A stretch of 34,528 bases of DNA from Desulfobulbus sp. (GTDB lineage: Bacteria; Desulfobacterota; Desulfobulbia; Desulfobulbales; Desulfobulbaceae): assembly GCA_003978695.1 (NCBI GenBank), contig QNYF01000056.1, positions 1 through 34,528 on the forward strand. The letters are read 5' to 3'. The notes under the pieces are model-generated. The model was not told where the DNA came from. It saw only the letters and a list, made by a program, of their open reading frames with translations, and did no database searches. Made by a program: the position numbers and the translations under genes. Position 1 is the first letter of the stretch, and every line of letters starts with the position of its first letter. Positions 9,445-17,531 of this stretch are shown here, piece after piece.

Positions 9445-10650
9445 ATGTTTAAGAACATTCTCACAGTCCCTGCACTGGTTATATTCGTTTTTCTCAGCAC
9501 AGGTACTGCTTATACAGCACAGCAGAAGGTGTTGGAAAGCATATTTTTTGAAAACCCCACAGCTGCGGTAGACAAAATCACTTTTAAGCTGAACGGGCCT
9601 CACATCCCAAAGATTTTTGCCATAAAAGGTGAACGCCCCCGGGTGGTTTTTGATTTTGTTGATACAAAGCCTGCAAGACTACTCAAAAACACTATCAATA
9701 CCAACGGAAAATTTGTCCAGCGCATTCGCATGGGGATACATTATGAGCCTGTTCCTAAAACACGCATCGTTTTTGATCTCCTGCTCGATAAAAAAATCGA
9801 TTTCAGGCAAAACTTTGATAAAATAAACAACCTGTTGACAATCTCAGTTTTTGAAGCAGGCAAGGAACCTGCTAAACCAGTGATTCTCAACGCTGCCGCC
9901 AAAACTTCTCCAGCACCTGATTCAGCCGCAAAGGCTAAAAGCATTCAAAAAAAGACACCGCCAAAGAAGCAAAAACCGGCTGCCAAAAAAACGCCACACC
10001 AGAAAAAGAACAAAAAAACAGCCCGGCCACAAAAGGGAGAGCCTGTTTTACCGAAGAAGGCTTCAGCACCAGCCAAAGCTGAAGTACAACCTGTAACACC
10101 ACTGACCGTTCCCGCTCCAGCACCAAAGCCGGTTAAGATTGTAAAAGAGAAGAAGAAAAAAGAAAGCACGAAAAAAGCCGGTAAACTCCCTGATAATAAA
10201 AAAGGTTCAGAGAAAAAACAAAACACAACACCAAAACCGCAACAAAAAGCCGTTACGGCTGCAATCCCTGCCTCTCCAATGCTCAAGTCTGTGAGTTTTG
10301 ATAAAAAAAGCAACAGAGGAGAGATGGTTTTATTCAGGTTAAATACTTTTCAGGCACCGATTGTTTTTGGCGTTGAAGAGGGGCAGCCAAGAGTAGTTTG
10401 TGATTTCAAGGGAACTGAGGCGGGAAAGAATTTACCCGAAAATATTACTGTCAATGGAAAGTATATTCATAATATCCATATCAGCAATGAATCAAGCCCT
10501 CAAAAGATTCGTGTCATCCTGAATCTGGCCTCCAACATGAGCTTTGATTTACAGCAGGTCTTCTTTAAAAAAGAAAACCTCTTTGTGCTCATTATAAACC
10601 CCCAGGGGAAAATCACACCCCGGGAGCAATTAAAGATTCCGGGAAAATAG
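9445..10650 (+). CDS. exported protein with two AMIN-like domains and a Lys/Pro/Ala-rich linker
   Basis: 401 residues. Residues 1-25 form a signal peptide (FKN, then a hydrophobic core ending TAYTA). Residues about 27-135 fit an AMIN fold (RPRVVFDF, RIRMGIHY, TRIVFDLLL). A low-complexity linker of about 130 residues rich in Lys, Pro and Ala follows. A second AMIN-like domain occupies about 280-392 (QPRVVCDFKG, NIHISNESSPQKIRVILNL). AMIN domains are known from N-acetylmuramoyl-L-alanine amidases and type IV pilus secretins, where they bind peptidoglycan or the envelope. No amidase or secretin domain is present, so this is probably a wall-binding or scaffold protein in the periplasm. AGAGGAC upstream supports the start. 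It is transcribed away from the radical SAM gene and converges on the lipoprotein gene at 10670. Confidence 0.8.
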   Translation: MFKNILTVPALVIFVFLSTGTAYTAQQKVLESIFFENPTAAVDKITFKLNGPHIPKIFAIKGERPRVVFDFVDTKPARLLKNTINTNGKFVQRIRMGIHYEPVPKTRIVFDLLLDKKIDFRQNFDKINNLLTISVFEAGKEPAKPVILNAAAKTSPAPDSAAKAKSIQKKTPPKKQKPAAKKTPHQKKNKKTARPQKGEPVLPKKASAPAKAEVQPVTPLTVPAPAPKPVKIVKEKKKKESTKKAGKLPDNKKGSEKKQNTTPKPQQKAVTAAIPASPMLKSVSFDKKSNRGEMVLFRLNTFQAPIVFGVEEGQPRVVCDFKGTEAGKNLPENITVNGKYIHNIHISNESSPQKIRVILNLASNMSFDLQQVFFKKENLFVLIINPQGKITPREQLKIPGK

Positions 10651-10669
10651 ACACTATACCGGCAGAAGT

Positions 10670-11467
10670 CTATCGCATCTCGTGAACAGTGTAATGTGCG
10701 GGTAATTGAAGATGAAAAATTTGTTCATCGGGCCTTGCATAACTGTACACCTTCTTCACTTCAAGTGAAAGAGATGCCTCCATAGCCTCGCCATCAACCT
10801 TCATGGTTCCCGGCCAGTCGCAATCCCTGGGAGTTGCGTTATACCCGGCATACTGCACATCGAGTACAACTCTATTGGCTTTGTCAACAACCAGATGTCT
10901 CCGCAGGTGCTTCAAGTCAAGGCCGAGTAAATGCTTAAGTGAGTCATCATATCTGACTTCATACCAAAAGAGCGGTCCCTCTTCTGCTTTACTAACAGAC
11001 AAAAGACGCAGCCCTTCTTCCTTTACCCGGCCACTCAACCAGAGAAACAATTCATCAGCCAAAATTCCTTGCGGCAGGAATCTTTTAAAATACTCTGCTT
11101 CTCCTGTGCCCGTGAACCCTTCGCCATGAATATTATCAGCAAAAGTAAAATCTTTACCGGTGGATACCAGTAGATAAAGAGGCCGGTTTAGAGGATCAAC
11201 AGCTGCAAAACGAATAAAGGAAGGGGAAGCGGCTTGAAGAGTGGCAGTATAAAAGACCTTTCTGCCATACGCCTGCCAGCTGACCCGGACATCACTGTCC
11301 ATGGCCTCTACACAGGACTCATGCACAAAGTCATCCAGCCGTTTAACAGCCAGATTCTCAACGGATTTTTCAAGCGATACAGTTCGTGGCAGCCTGGATG
11401 CGCAACCTGACACCATAAAGCAACAGGTAAATCCGAGAAAAAGAGTTGATTTAACGAGATATTTCAA
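10670..11467 (-). CDS. outer-membrane lipoprotein, LolB/DUF4292-like
   Basis: 265 residues with a lipoprotein signal: KYLVKS, a hydrophobic core, then the lipobox VSGC at about 19-22. The mature part has a long beta-rich domain (VRVSWQAYGRKVFYTATLQ, FIRFAAVDPLNRPLYLLVS, then alternating strands) consistent with the open beta-barrel lipoprotein-carrier fold of LolB and DUF4292 proteins. That resemblance is an inference from pattern. The start is an unusual TTG at 11467, overlapping the TGA of the TPR gene (TTGA). It is preceded by a strong GGAAGAGG site, and no other start would keep the signal peptide. It is translationally coupled to the upstream TPR lipoprotein, so the two may act together at the outer membrane. 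It is the last gene of the long cluster. Confidence 0.8.
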   Translation of the reverse strand: MKYLVKSTLFLGFTCCFMVSGCASRLPRTVSLEKSVENLAVKRLDDFVHESCVEAMDSDVRVSWQAYGRKVFYTATLQAASPSFIRFAAVDPLNRPLYLLVSTGKDFTFADNIHGEGFTGTGEAEYFKRFLPQGILADELFLWLSGRVKEEGLRLLSVSKAEEGPLFWYEVRYDDSLKHLLGLDLKHLRRHLVVDKANRVVLDVQYAGYNATPRDCDWPGTMKVDGEAMEASLSLEVKKVYSYARPDEQIFHLQLPAHYTVHEMR

Positions 11468-13203
11468 TCCTCTTCCTGCTTCAAAAATATCTTTATTTTT
11501 TCCTGAAGGCGCTGACGATCCTTTTTTTTGTCAAAAAGCTGAAATGCGCGTTTATACATTTCCAGCGCATCATCACTGCGTCCGATTTCCAAATAGACAT
11601 CCCCCAGGTGATCAAGGATAGAGGGGTCATCAGGAGAGAGTTTTATTGCCTGCTCCAGTGCTTTTACGGCCTCTTTAAGCCTGCCCTGCCTGTAGTAGAC
11701 CCAACCAAGGCTGTCACGGATATAACCATTTTCAGGTTTGAGTTCAACAGCCCTTCTGATATACGACAGGGCGTTGTCCAGATGAATTTTTTTATCCGCC
11801 CAACTGTATCCCACATAGTTAAGAGCTGCAGCATGTTCAGGCGACAACTGAATAACCTTTTGCATAATATCTAGAGCCTGTTGCTGCTCACCACTGTAAT
11901 CAAGAAACAGGCCATATTCGTACAACAGCTGGTCGTCTTCGGGATATTCTTGTATTCCCCTGACAAAAGTAGTTTTGCCCAGTTCATCCTGATTATTCAA
12001 TTGATAAAGCGAGGCAAGAAGAACAAACATGTCAGGATTACGAATTTTTTCTTCAGCAATGACTGATTCGAGCAGCGCAATAGCCTGTTCATTCTGGTGT
12101 AATTCACGCAGAGCCCTCACCTGGAGAAAAATTCCGTCCTCATACTCTTCAGCGTCACGGCTGATTCCCTGCAAATCAATCAACGTTTTTTTATACTGCT
12201 TTGTCTGGTAATGAAGAATGGCCAGCATATATCTGATTTCTCCATTATCACTCTTTTTTAATAAATCCGTGAGAATTGAAACTGCCTTGTCATAATCCTT
12301 TTTCCGGGCATACAATCTGGCAATTGTCATGTCGACCCGGCCTGGTCGACTCGTTATGCTTTTAAGGGTATTGAGTTCATTTAAGGCTAGCTGCTCCTTG
12401 TTCTGAAGGAGATATACATGGACAAGGGCTACACGGGCTTCCTCATTAAACTCATCCCGGGTCAAAAGATCCCGGTAGAGGCGAATTGCCTGGTCATACT
12501 TCTTTTGCTGCAGATAAACCTCAGCAAGTTCAAGCTGAAGAGAAGCAGACCAGTTAATCGTCAGCGCCTCTCTATAATGAGCCCTGGCCTTATCAAACTC
12601 TTTTTCAGCAGTGAGCAGACGGGCCAGTAATACCCGGGCAGAATAAGATTGGCTGTCAACCTCCAGAGCATCTTCAAGCGCATACCGAGCTAACTCCGGC
12701 TTACCATCTGCCTGATAGAGTTCACTGAGCAAGAGCAGGGAGGAGATATCACGAGGATCAATGGTGTGGATTTTACGATACTGTGCCGCTGCTTTTTGCA
12801 ACTGTTTGTTGCGGATGAAAACTTTGGCCAGAACCATTCTCGGTTCAATATCTTCAGGATGGTCGACCAGGTATGCTTCAAGTCGGGAAATAGCCTCATT
12901 TGAACGTTCTAATCGGGCAAGAAGCAATGGAATTTTTCGGATTGCCAGAGATGCGGAAGGATCACAGATTAATGCTTTTTCATACGCCTCAAGGGCTTCT
13001 TCATTTTTTCCGGACAATTCAGCGTACCGGGCCCAGAGAAAATAAAAATAACTGCAACCGTGATCGGCTTCATCAATGCTTTCTGGAGCGCTCACATTTT
13101 CTGGGGCAGGTGCAACTGCAGTTTGTTGATTGCCTGCACATCCAAGCATCACTACATCAGTTAGCAGCAGAAAAGCAATGGTTATCCCCTTAATCCTGTT
13201 CAT
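11464..13203 (-). CDS. TPR-repeat lipoprotein
   Basis: About 579 residues. It begins MNRIKGITIAFLLLTDVV with a lipobox MLGC near residue 19-22, so it is a lipoprotein anchored in the periplasm. The rest is a solenoid of roughly 14 tetratricopeptide repeats. Clear units include EALEAYEKALICDPSA, KARAHYREALTINWSA, QAIRLYRDLLTRDEF and, at the C-terminus, GYIRDSLGWVYYRQGRLKEA and ILDHLGDVYLEIGRSDDA. TPR arrays are protein-protein scaffolds; family members often sit beside outer-membrane lipoprotein genes. The ORF track begins at a GTG (13212); I prefer the ATG at 13203, which overlaps the tmk stop as ATGA and gives a normal signal peptide. It overlaps the next lipoprotein gene by 4 bp. No specific function is assigned. 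Confidence 0.85.
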   Translation of the reverse strand: MNRIKGITIAFLLLTDVVMLGCAGNQQTAVAPAPENVSAPESIDEADHGCSYFYFLWARYAELSGKNEEALEAYEKALICDPSASLAIRKIPLLLARLERSNEAISRLEAYLVDHPEDIEPRMVLAKVFIRNKQLQKAAAQYRKIHTIDPRDISSLLLLSELYQADGKPELARYALEDALEVDSQSYSARVLLARLLTAEKEFDKARAHYREALTINWSASLQLELAEVYLQQKKYDQAIRLYRDLLTRDEFNEEARVALVHVYLLQNKEQLALNELNTLKSITSRPGRVDMTIARLYARKKDYDKAVSILTDLLKKSDNGEIRYMLAILHYQTKQYKKTLIDLQGISRDAEEYEDGIFLQVRALRELHQNEQAIALLESVIAEEKIRNPDMFVLLASLYQLNNQDELGKTTFVRGIQEYPEDDQLLYEYGLFLDYSGEQQQALDIMQKVIQLSPEHAAALNYVGYSWADKKIHLDNALSYIRRAVELKPENGYIRDSLGWVYYRQGRLKEAVKALEQAIKLSPDDPSILDHLGDVYLEIGRSDDALEMYKRAFQLFDKKKDRQRLQEKIKIFLKQEED

Positions 13204-13826
13204 TCTGAGCACAAGTATTCTTTATTAATAAATGCTTCCATAACAATTCGTCTTATCTCAGCCTGCACTTGCAATATTTCCCGGGAGGCACTTACCCGTT
13301 GAATACAGCTCTCAGTAAATGAGGCAAAATTAGCAGCCACGAAGCGAAGCTGGTCAAGCTGTTCAAAATCGTTAAGATCCTCCCCTCTTCCCTCTTGAAT
13401 GCGGGCAATTGATACTTCCGGTGCCATTGTCAACAACACAACAAGGTCTGGAGTTGGAGCAAAACTATTCTTTTTAAAAATCTCTTGTATATCCTTTTCG
13501 GTAACTCCCTGATAGGCTGCAGTCGAGTAATAATAACGATCAGTTATAACAACATTGCCTTCATTAAGCTGAGGAATAATGACGTTTTTGACATGCTCTT
13601 TCCGGTCAAGTATAAAGAGTTCAAGTTCTTCTTCAGGTGTGCATCGGCTTCGATCTGTATAGAGTTTTCGAATGCGTTGTCCATATACACCGTCTGTGGG
13701 CTCACGGGTAACCATGACTTCACATCCCCTGGCTGTTAAAAAATCTGCAAGCAGCTGAAGTTGAGTTGACTTCCCTGTTCCGTCTATCCCTTCAAAGGCA
13801 ATGAGAAAACCTTTATTCACGAGCAT
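13200..13826 (-). CDS. tmk: thymidylate kinase
   Basis: Phosphorylates dTMP to dTDP with ATP in the cytoplasm. 208 residues, normal for the family. Visible are the P-loop FEGIDGTGKSTQ (about residues 9-20), the dTMP-binding TREPTDG, DRYYYSTAAYQG (about 92-103) carrying the DR motif, and a LID region IQEGRGEDLNDFE. The ORF track begins at a TTG (13847); the ATG at 13826 has CAGGAAAG at good spacing and the usual N-terminal length. It overlaps the end of pdxA by 14 bp and its TGA overlaps the TPR gene start. It is a housekeeping gene within the translation and lipoprotein cluster. Confidence 0.95.
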   Translation of the reverse strand: MLVNKGFLIAFEGIDGTGKSTQLQLLADFLTARGCEVMVTREPTDGVYGQRIRKLYTDRSRCTPEEELELFILDRKEHVKNVIIPQLNEGNVVITDRYYYSTAAYQGVTEKDIQEIFKKNSFAPTPDLVVLLTMAPEVSIARIQEGRGEDLNDFEQLDQLRFVAANFASFTESCIQRVSASREILQVQAEIRRIVMEAFINKEYLCSE

Positions 13827-14820
13827 GCTTTCCTGTCCGATTCTCAACTATTTTCCCAGCCATACTCACTGCGGCCTGAAGGCTTGCAGCATCCGCACAC
13901 CCCTTTCCTGCGATGTCATAAGCTGTGCCATGATCAACTGAAGTCCGTACGATGGGAAGCCCAAGGGTTACGTTTACTCCATCCTGAAAATGGAGAAGCT
14001 TAAACGGTATAAGCCCCTGGTCATGATACATTGCAATAACTGCATCAAAATCACCTGAGGAGGCTTTATAAAAAACCGTGTCCGGCGGCCAGGGACCGCT
14101 GACTCGTCCTGCCCCTGAATACTTATGAATTACAGGTTCAATAATATCGAGTTCTTCCCTGCCAAACATCCCCTGTTCACCGCTATGTGGGTTGAGTCCT
14201 GCTACAGCAACCTGAGGTTGAGGGATGGCAAAATCATGCTGCAAAGATTCCACGGTCATCTGGATGCAGTCATTTAATTCATCTGAAGTCAGCAGATTGC
14301 CGACTTCGGTCAACGGTTCATGGATAGTGACAAGCACTACGCGTAGGCGGGTGCCGGCCATCATCATACGATAGCGTTTGGTACCGGTTAAATCAGCAAG
14401 CATCTCAGTGTGACCGGGAAAACTCACACCTGCCTCCTGCAGTGATTTTTTTGAAATGGGACAAGTCACCATGGCAGCAAAAAGAGCATCAAGACACCCC
14501 AGGGCTGCCGTACGGATGTAATCCGCCATGGCAAGAGCCGTTGTTGCGTCCGGCTGTCCCCAGATTAACCGGGTTACATCGAGTTGAGATATCTCGAAGA
14601 CTGGTATTGTGCCTGGTAAAATTTTACTGCCAGGCTGCCAGGAAACGAGTTGAACAGGAATGTTTAACAAAGAAGCAGCCCGTGAAAGAACTCCCAAATC
14701 GCCAAGAACCACCACAGATGAATTCATGCGGCACTGTTCTTCCCTGGCAAAAAATTTGAGAATTATCTCAGGCCCGATACCAACAGGACAGCCCATGGTT
14801 ATGGCTAGAGGTGTGTTCAT
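13813..14820 (-). CDS. pdxA: 4-hydroxythreonine-4-phosphate dehydrogenase
   Basis: Oxidises 4-phosphohydroxy-L-threonine in the DXP-dependent pathway to pyridoxal phosphate; a cytoplasmic, metal- and NAD-dependent enzyme. 335 residues, the usual length. Motifs are MGCPVGIGPEI at 9-19 (the MGDPAGIGPE loop with Cys and Val substitutions), SFPGHTEMLADLTG near 133 with a metal His, a conserved NPHSGE near 210, MYHDQGLIPFK near 265 with a second metal His, and RTSVDHGTAYDIAGKG near 293. It starts 3 bp after the YraN-like gene stop, with only a weak ribosome site, suggesting coupled translation. PLP made by this route would feed enzymes such as the TrpB2 in this window, but there is no operon link. 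Confidence 0.95.
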   Translation of the reverse strand: MNTPLAITMGCPVGIGPEIILKFFAREEQCRMNSSVVVLGDLGVLSRAASLLNIPVQLVSWQPGSKILPGTIPVFEISQLDVTRLIWGQPDATTALAMADYIRTAALGCLDALFAAMVTCPISKKSLQEAGVSFPGHTEMLADLTGTKRYRMMMAGTRLRVVLVTIHEPLTEVGNLLTSDELNDCIQMTVESLQHDFAIPQPQVAVAGLNPHSGEQGMFGREELDIIEPVIHKYSGAGRVSGPWPPDTVFYKASSGDFDAVIAMYHDQGLIPFKLLHFQDGVNVTLGLPIVRTSVDHGTAYDIAGKGCADAASLQAAVSMAGKIVENRTGKHARE

Positions 14821-14823
14821 TGA

Positions 14824-15225
14824 TCAGCCACAATATTCAAAGGCATTTTTTAGTAATTCGACATGTGCCTTTTTTCCTTCTACAGAGATGGCAATCACAT
14901 CAAAACGAATAGGCTGGTCATGGAAATTATGTTCTGTAAGATAAACTAAAGCAACTTTTGAGATTTGTCGCTGCTTTTTTAAGCTAACTGCTTCAAAAGG
15001 AGTTCCGAAAGAATGGGAACGGCGTGTTTTGACCTCAACAAAAACCAGATCAAGACCATCTTTGACAACTATATCGATTTCACCGGATCGCCTCCGATAA
15101 TTTCGCTGCAGAATTACACATTTTTTTTTCAGGAGATATTGAACTGCCAGATCTTCTCCTGTTTTCCCTGCCTTGACAGTGGATCCGGAAAAATCATGTT
15201 TAAGCGTTCGAGTAAAGGAAAGCAT
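14824..15225 (-). CDS. UPF0102 / YraN-family predicted nuclease-fold protein
   Basis: 133 residues with the YraN hallmarks: GKTGEDLAVQYLLKK (about 21-35), then NYRRRSGEIDIVVKDGLDLVFVEVKTRR (about 42-70). This reproduces the D/E...EVK catalytic pattern of the Holliday-junction-resolvase/restriction-endonuclease fold. Nuclease activity is not established for most members. About 20 extra residues precede the usual start. In many genomes this gene sits next to rnhB and rplS, as here, with only the PilZ gene between. It lies 9 bp after the PilZ gene and 3 bp before pdxA. Confidence 0.88.
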   Translation of the reverse strand: MLSFTRTLKHDFSGSTVKAGKTGEDLAVQYLLKKKCVILQRNYRRRSGEIDIVVKDGLDLVFVEVKTRRSHSFGTPFEAVSLKKQRQISKVALVYLTEHNFHDQPIRFDVIAISVEGKKAHVELLKNAFEYCG

Positions 15226-15234
15226 GAAAGGTCT

Positions 15235-15588
15235 CTAGCGGAGTTGCCTTCCCTTGTAGACGTTAAAAAGCAAAAACCACTCGAGAGGTTTGATAAATTG
15301 AATAGCAAGACATTTCGACTCGATTCTGACCACTTTGGCATGTAAATCTTCTATAACGAGCCTGCTCCCCTTTCCTGTAAAAACGACTTTTGCGGTACAG
15401 TCTTCTTTTAACATCACAGAATCACATGACTTTTCATCTAACATTTCAATAAGCATTCCATGGACGCTTACGTTCACCATAACACCGTTGATAAGAATGT
15501 CCGATCCATGACAAAACAAGTCAACAGGAAGTTTAAAATCAAGTCTTATGCCAGACCTGTTGTCGTTTACATCAAGTTTAAATTGCAT
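15235..15588 (-). CDS. PilZ-domain protein (predicted c-di-GMP receptor)
   Basis: 117 residues, essentially a lone PilZ domain. The N-terminal RSGIR fits the RxxxR c-di-GMP motif (about residues 11-15), and NVSVHGM (about 39-45) fits the second motif, D/NxSxxG. The domain continues with a beta-barrel pattern (VVFTGKGSRLVIEDLHAKVVRIES, LAIQF). Both ligand motifs being present suggests real c-di-GMP binding, though I cannot test affinity. No output domain is attached, so it would act by binding a partner. It sits between rnhB (118 bp upstream) and the YraN-like gene (9 bp downstream). The other c-di-GMP gene in the window is the GGDEF-EAL protein about 12 kb away. Confidence 0.8.
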   Translation of the reverse strand: MQFKLDVNDNRSGIRLDFKLPVDLFCHGSDILINGVMVNVSVHGMLIEMLDEKSCDSVMLKEDCTAKVVFTGKGSRLVIEDLHAKVVRIESKCLAIQFIKPLEWFLLFNVYKGRQLR

Positions 15589-15706
15589 GACCAGCCTCGA
15601 GTTGCTGCAGTTGTGTATTACCTGTTACTTTAGTAGTATAGCAAAATATTTACTGATTACCATTGAAACTCTACTCGAATAAAAAAAAGACGATAATCCT
15701 GCAAGA

Positions 15707-16420
15707 TTACCAGAGTTCAACCTGATGTATATTTGTACCGGAATCTTTGCCCTGCAGGAACTCTTTCACCCCTTTGAACGTCTTCCGGTGAAGAGGAGAC
15801 GGACCAAAATCTGCAATAGCCTGCCGATGAGCCTTGGTCGGGTACCCCTGATGCTGTACAAAATTATATACAGGGTATTCTTCGTGATATTCTGCCATCA
15901 TTTTATCACGGGTTACTTTTGCAATAATAGATGCCGCTGCAATGGAGGCACTCTTTGATTCACCCTTAATCAAGGGCTTTTGAGGCAACTCCATGGGAAC
16001 AGTAAATTTACCGTCTACAAGTAAAAAATCAAGGTTTATGCCGGCCATGTCTGTACACTCTCTTACGGCACGTTTCATAGCCAGTAATGAAGCCTGAAGA
16101 ATATTTATCTCATCAATTTCGCTGGCCGTAGCTATTCCGACTCCTATTGCAGCATCTGAATCATAAAGCGTCCTGAAGAGTTGAGACCGCTTACGTGCTG
16201 TTAATTTTTTGGAATCCTTATAGAGAGTATAATCGCAATCATCTGGCAGGACAACACAGCCGGCAACAACCGGACCTGCTAATGGGCCCCGGCCTGCTTC
16301 ATCGACACCACCAACAACGAAGTAGCCATGCTTAAACAGATTACGTTCATATGAAAAGGTATCCCCGGTAGGATGAAGCGAGGATAAAAAAGCAAAAGAG
16401 GCACTCGCCTTTTTGTTCAT
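15707..16420 (-). CDS. rnhB: ribonuclease HII
   Basis: Cleaves the RNA strand of RNA-DNA hybrids and initiates ribonucleotide excision. 237 residues, with an N-terminal extension of about 30 residues before the core. Motifs are GGVDEAGRGPLAGPVVAG (about 37-54) carrying the catalytic Asp-Glu, LLVDG (about 135) with the third acidic residue, and SASIAAASIIAKVTRD (about 158-173) with the fourth. The GRG motif is typical of HII, not HIII. It lies 44 bp after rplS in the same direction, the common rplS-rnhB arrangement. A 10-bp inverted repeat encloses the start codon (see the separate entry) and no good ribosome site is visible. Confidence 0.95.
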   Translation of the reverse strand: MNKKASASFAFLSSLHPTGDTFSYERNLFKHGYFVVGGVDEAGRGPLAGPVVAGCVVLPDDCDYTLYKDSKKLTARKRSQLFRTLYDSDAAIGVGIATASEIDEINILQASLLAMKRAVRECTDMAGINLDFLLVDGKFTVPMELPQKPLIKGESKSASIAAASIIAKVTRDKMMAEYHEEYPVYNFVQHQGYPTKAHRQAIADFGPSPLHRKTFKGVKEFLQGKDSGTNIHQVELW

Positions 16421-16443
16421 AATGCAAAAAAGAAGTGCCTCTT
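16396..16443 (-). promoter_or_regulatory. inverted repeat enclosing the rnhB start codon
   Basis: AAGAGGCACT (mRNA side, 16443-16434) is perfectly complementary to AGTGCCTCTT (16405-16396), which encodes rnhB codons 4-8. The rnhB ATG (16420-16418) lies in the 28-base loop. The upstream arm also forms a small alternative GAAG/CTTC hairpin followed by six T, resembling a weak terminator after rplS. The two structures would exclude each other. Function is inferred only. Confidence 0.4.
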
Positions 16444-16464
16444 CATTTACTTGTGCAAAACGGC

Positions 16465-16821
16465 TTAAACGCGAGCGCGATCTTTAATTCGAGCAGCCTT
16501 GCCACTTCGTTCCCGGAGGTAAAAGAGCCGTGAACGACGTACTTTACCTCTGGATACTACTTCAATCTTCTCAAGACGGGGAGAATGAGTGGCAAAGGTC
16601 TTTTCCACACCAATACCACCATGAGAAATTTTGCGAACAGTAAAAGTCGCATTCATTTTGCCGCGTTTTCGTTTAATGACAACACCCTGAAAAATCTGTA
16701 CACGTTCCTTGCTGCCTTCAATAATACGGATGTGTACTTTTACGGTATCACCCGGACGAAAATCCGGAAGGTCAAAACGCATCTGTTCCTGATCAATTTT
16801 ATCAATTATGTTCATAGCCAT
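16465..16821 (-). CDS. rplS: 50S ribosomal protein L19
   Basis: 118 residues, the usual length for L19, at the interface of the ribosomal subunits. Characteristic sequence includes [13 protein letters not shown] (about 21-33), [33 protein letters not shown] and [20 protein letters not shown] at the C-terminus. Two in-frame ATGs (16821 and 16815) are possible; neither has a strong ribosome site, and the family N-terminus does not decide between them. The 140-bp gap upstream contains a small GGGTT/AACCC hairpin about 12-22 bases before the start, which could be a leader element. It is part of the rpsP-rimM-trmD-rplS ribosomal cluster, interrupted by the COG4752-like gene. Confidence 0.96.
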   Translation of the reverse strand: MAMNIIDKIDQEQMRFDLPDFRPGDTVKVHIRIIEGSKERVQIFQGVVIKRKRGKMNATFTVRKISHGGIGVEKTFATHSPRLEKIEVVSRGKVRRSRLFYLRERSGKAARIKDRARV

Positions 16822-16961
16822 ACTCTGTATTTACGGGTTAAACCCCGAAGGATGCCTCCACTCAATCCCTGGTTATATCACTACGTTTGGTTACGTACTC
16901 ACTTTTATGTAATTCTAACTGTCAACGCCCATTGTTTTTTTGCATTACCAGCTAATTATCT

Positions 16962-17531
16962 TTACGTCCTTTTTCCGAGCAGACGGTCTAAAACAATAGA
17001 TGCCGCCGAACGAACCGAGAGATGATTATACTTCCCCGGCCCTCCCAGAGGCGGAAGGAAAACATCTACCAGTTCTATAATTTCAGGTGCCAGCCCCCAG
17101 GCAGTCCCAAACAAGATAACGACTCCCCTGCCCTTATCAAGTCTTTTTTTGAGACGTTCATGGGTTATGGTTTTTTCACGGGTAATTGCGCTGGTTGCAA
17201 CAACCAACGGTCGATCACCATATTTTATCTCTATGGCCGATATTACTTCTGCAATATCAGAACAGATTTTTATAATGGACAGAGCAGAGGCCCTGTCCAC
17301 ATTTACAGTTCCACCATACCCCTTTGTCCAGTGGCCTACAATCTCTGAGGCCAATTCCTGCTGCTGCCTGTCCGGAGTTACCACCCAATAAGTGCCGATT
17401 CCGTAAGTTCTGGCAGCCCGGGCAATATCGTGTAAATCAAGATTAGTAACTGCAGAACCAATAATTTCATCATTACGGTTAACGACCGGATAATGAATCA
17501 GCGCAACATCAAGATGTAAATCAGTTTGCAT
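16962..17531 (-). CDS. SPOUT-type SAM-dependent RNA methyltransferase (COG4752 / PF09936-like)
   Basis: 189 residues. It begins DVALIHYPVVNRNDEIIGSAVTNLDLHDIARAARTYGI, the pattern of the COG4752 family of predicted SPOUT methyltransferases. The C-terminal part contains VVILFGTAWGLAPEIIE (about 140-156) and a glycine-rich PPLGGPGKYNHLSVRSA, matching the SAM-binding trefoil-knot region. The target RNA is not known for this family as far as I recall. It overlaps the end of trmD by 11 bp, so it is translationally coupled to another SPOUT enzyme. The symbol is left empty because no function is assigned. Confidence 0.82.
   Translation of the reverse strand: MQTDLHLDVALIHYPVVNRNDEIIGSAVTNLDLHDIARAARTYGIGTYWVVTPDRQQQELASEIVGHWTKGYGGTVNVDRASALSIIKICSDIAEVISAIEIKYGDRPLVVATSAITREKTITHERLKKRLDKGRGVVILFGTAWGLAPEIIELVDVFLPPLGGPGKYNHLSVRSAASIVLDRLLGKRT

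Noticed and set aside
9945-10313. 122-residue minus-strand ORF rich in Phe and Ser
   Set aside because: It is the antisense reading of the AAA/AAG-rich lysine linker, which produces long open Phe-rich frames by composition alone.
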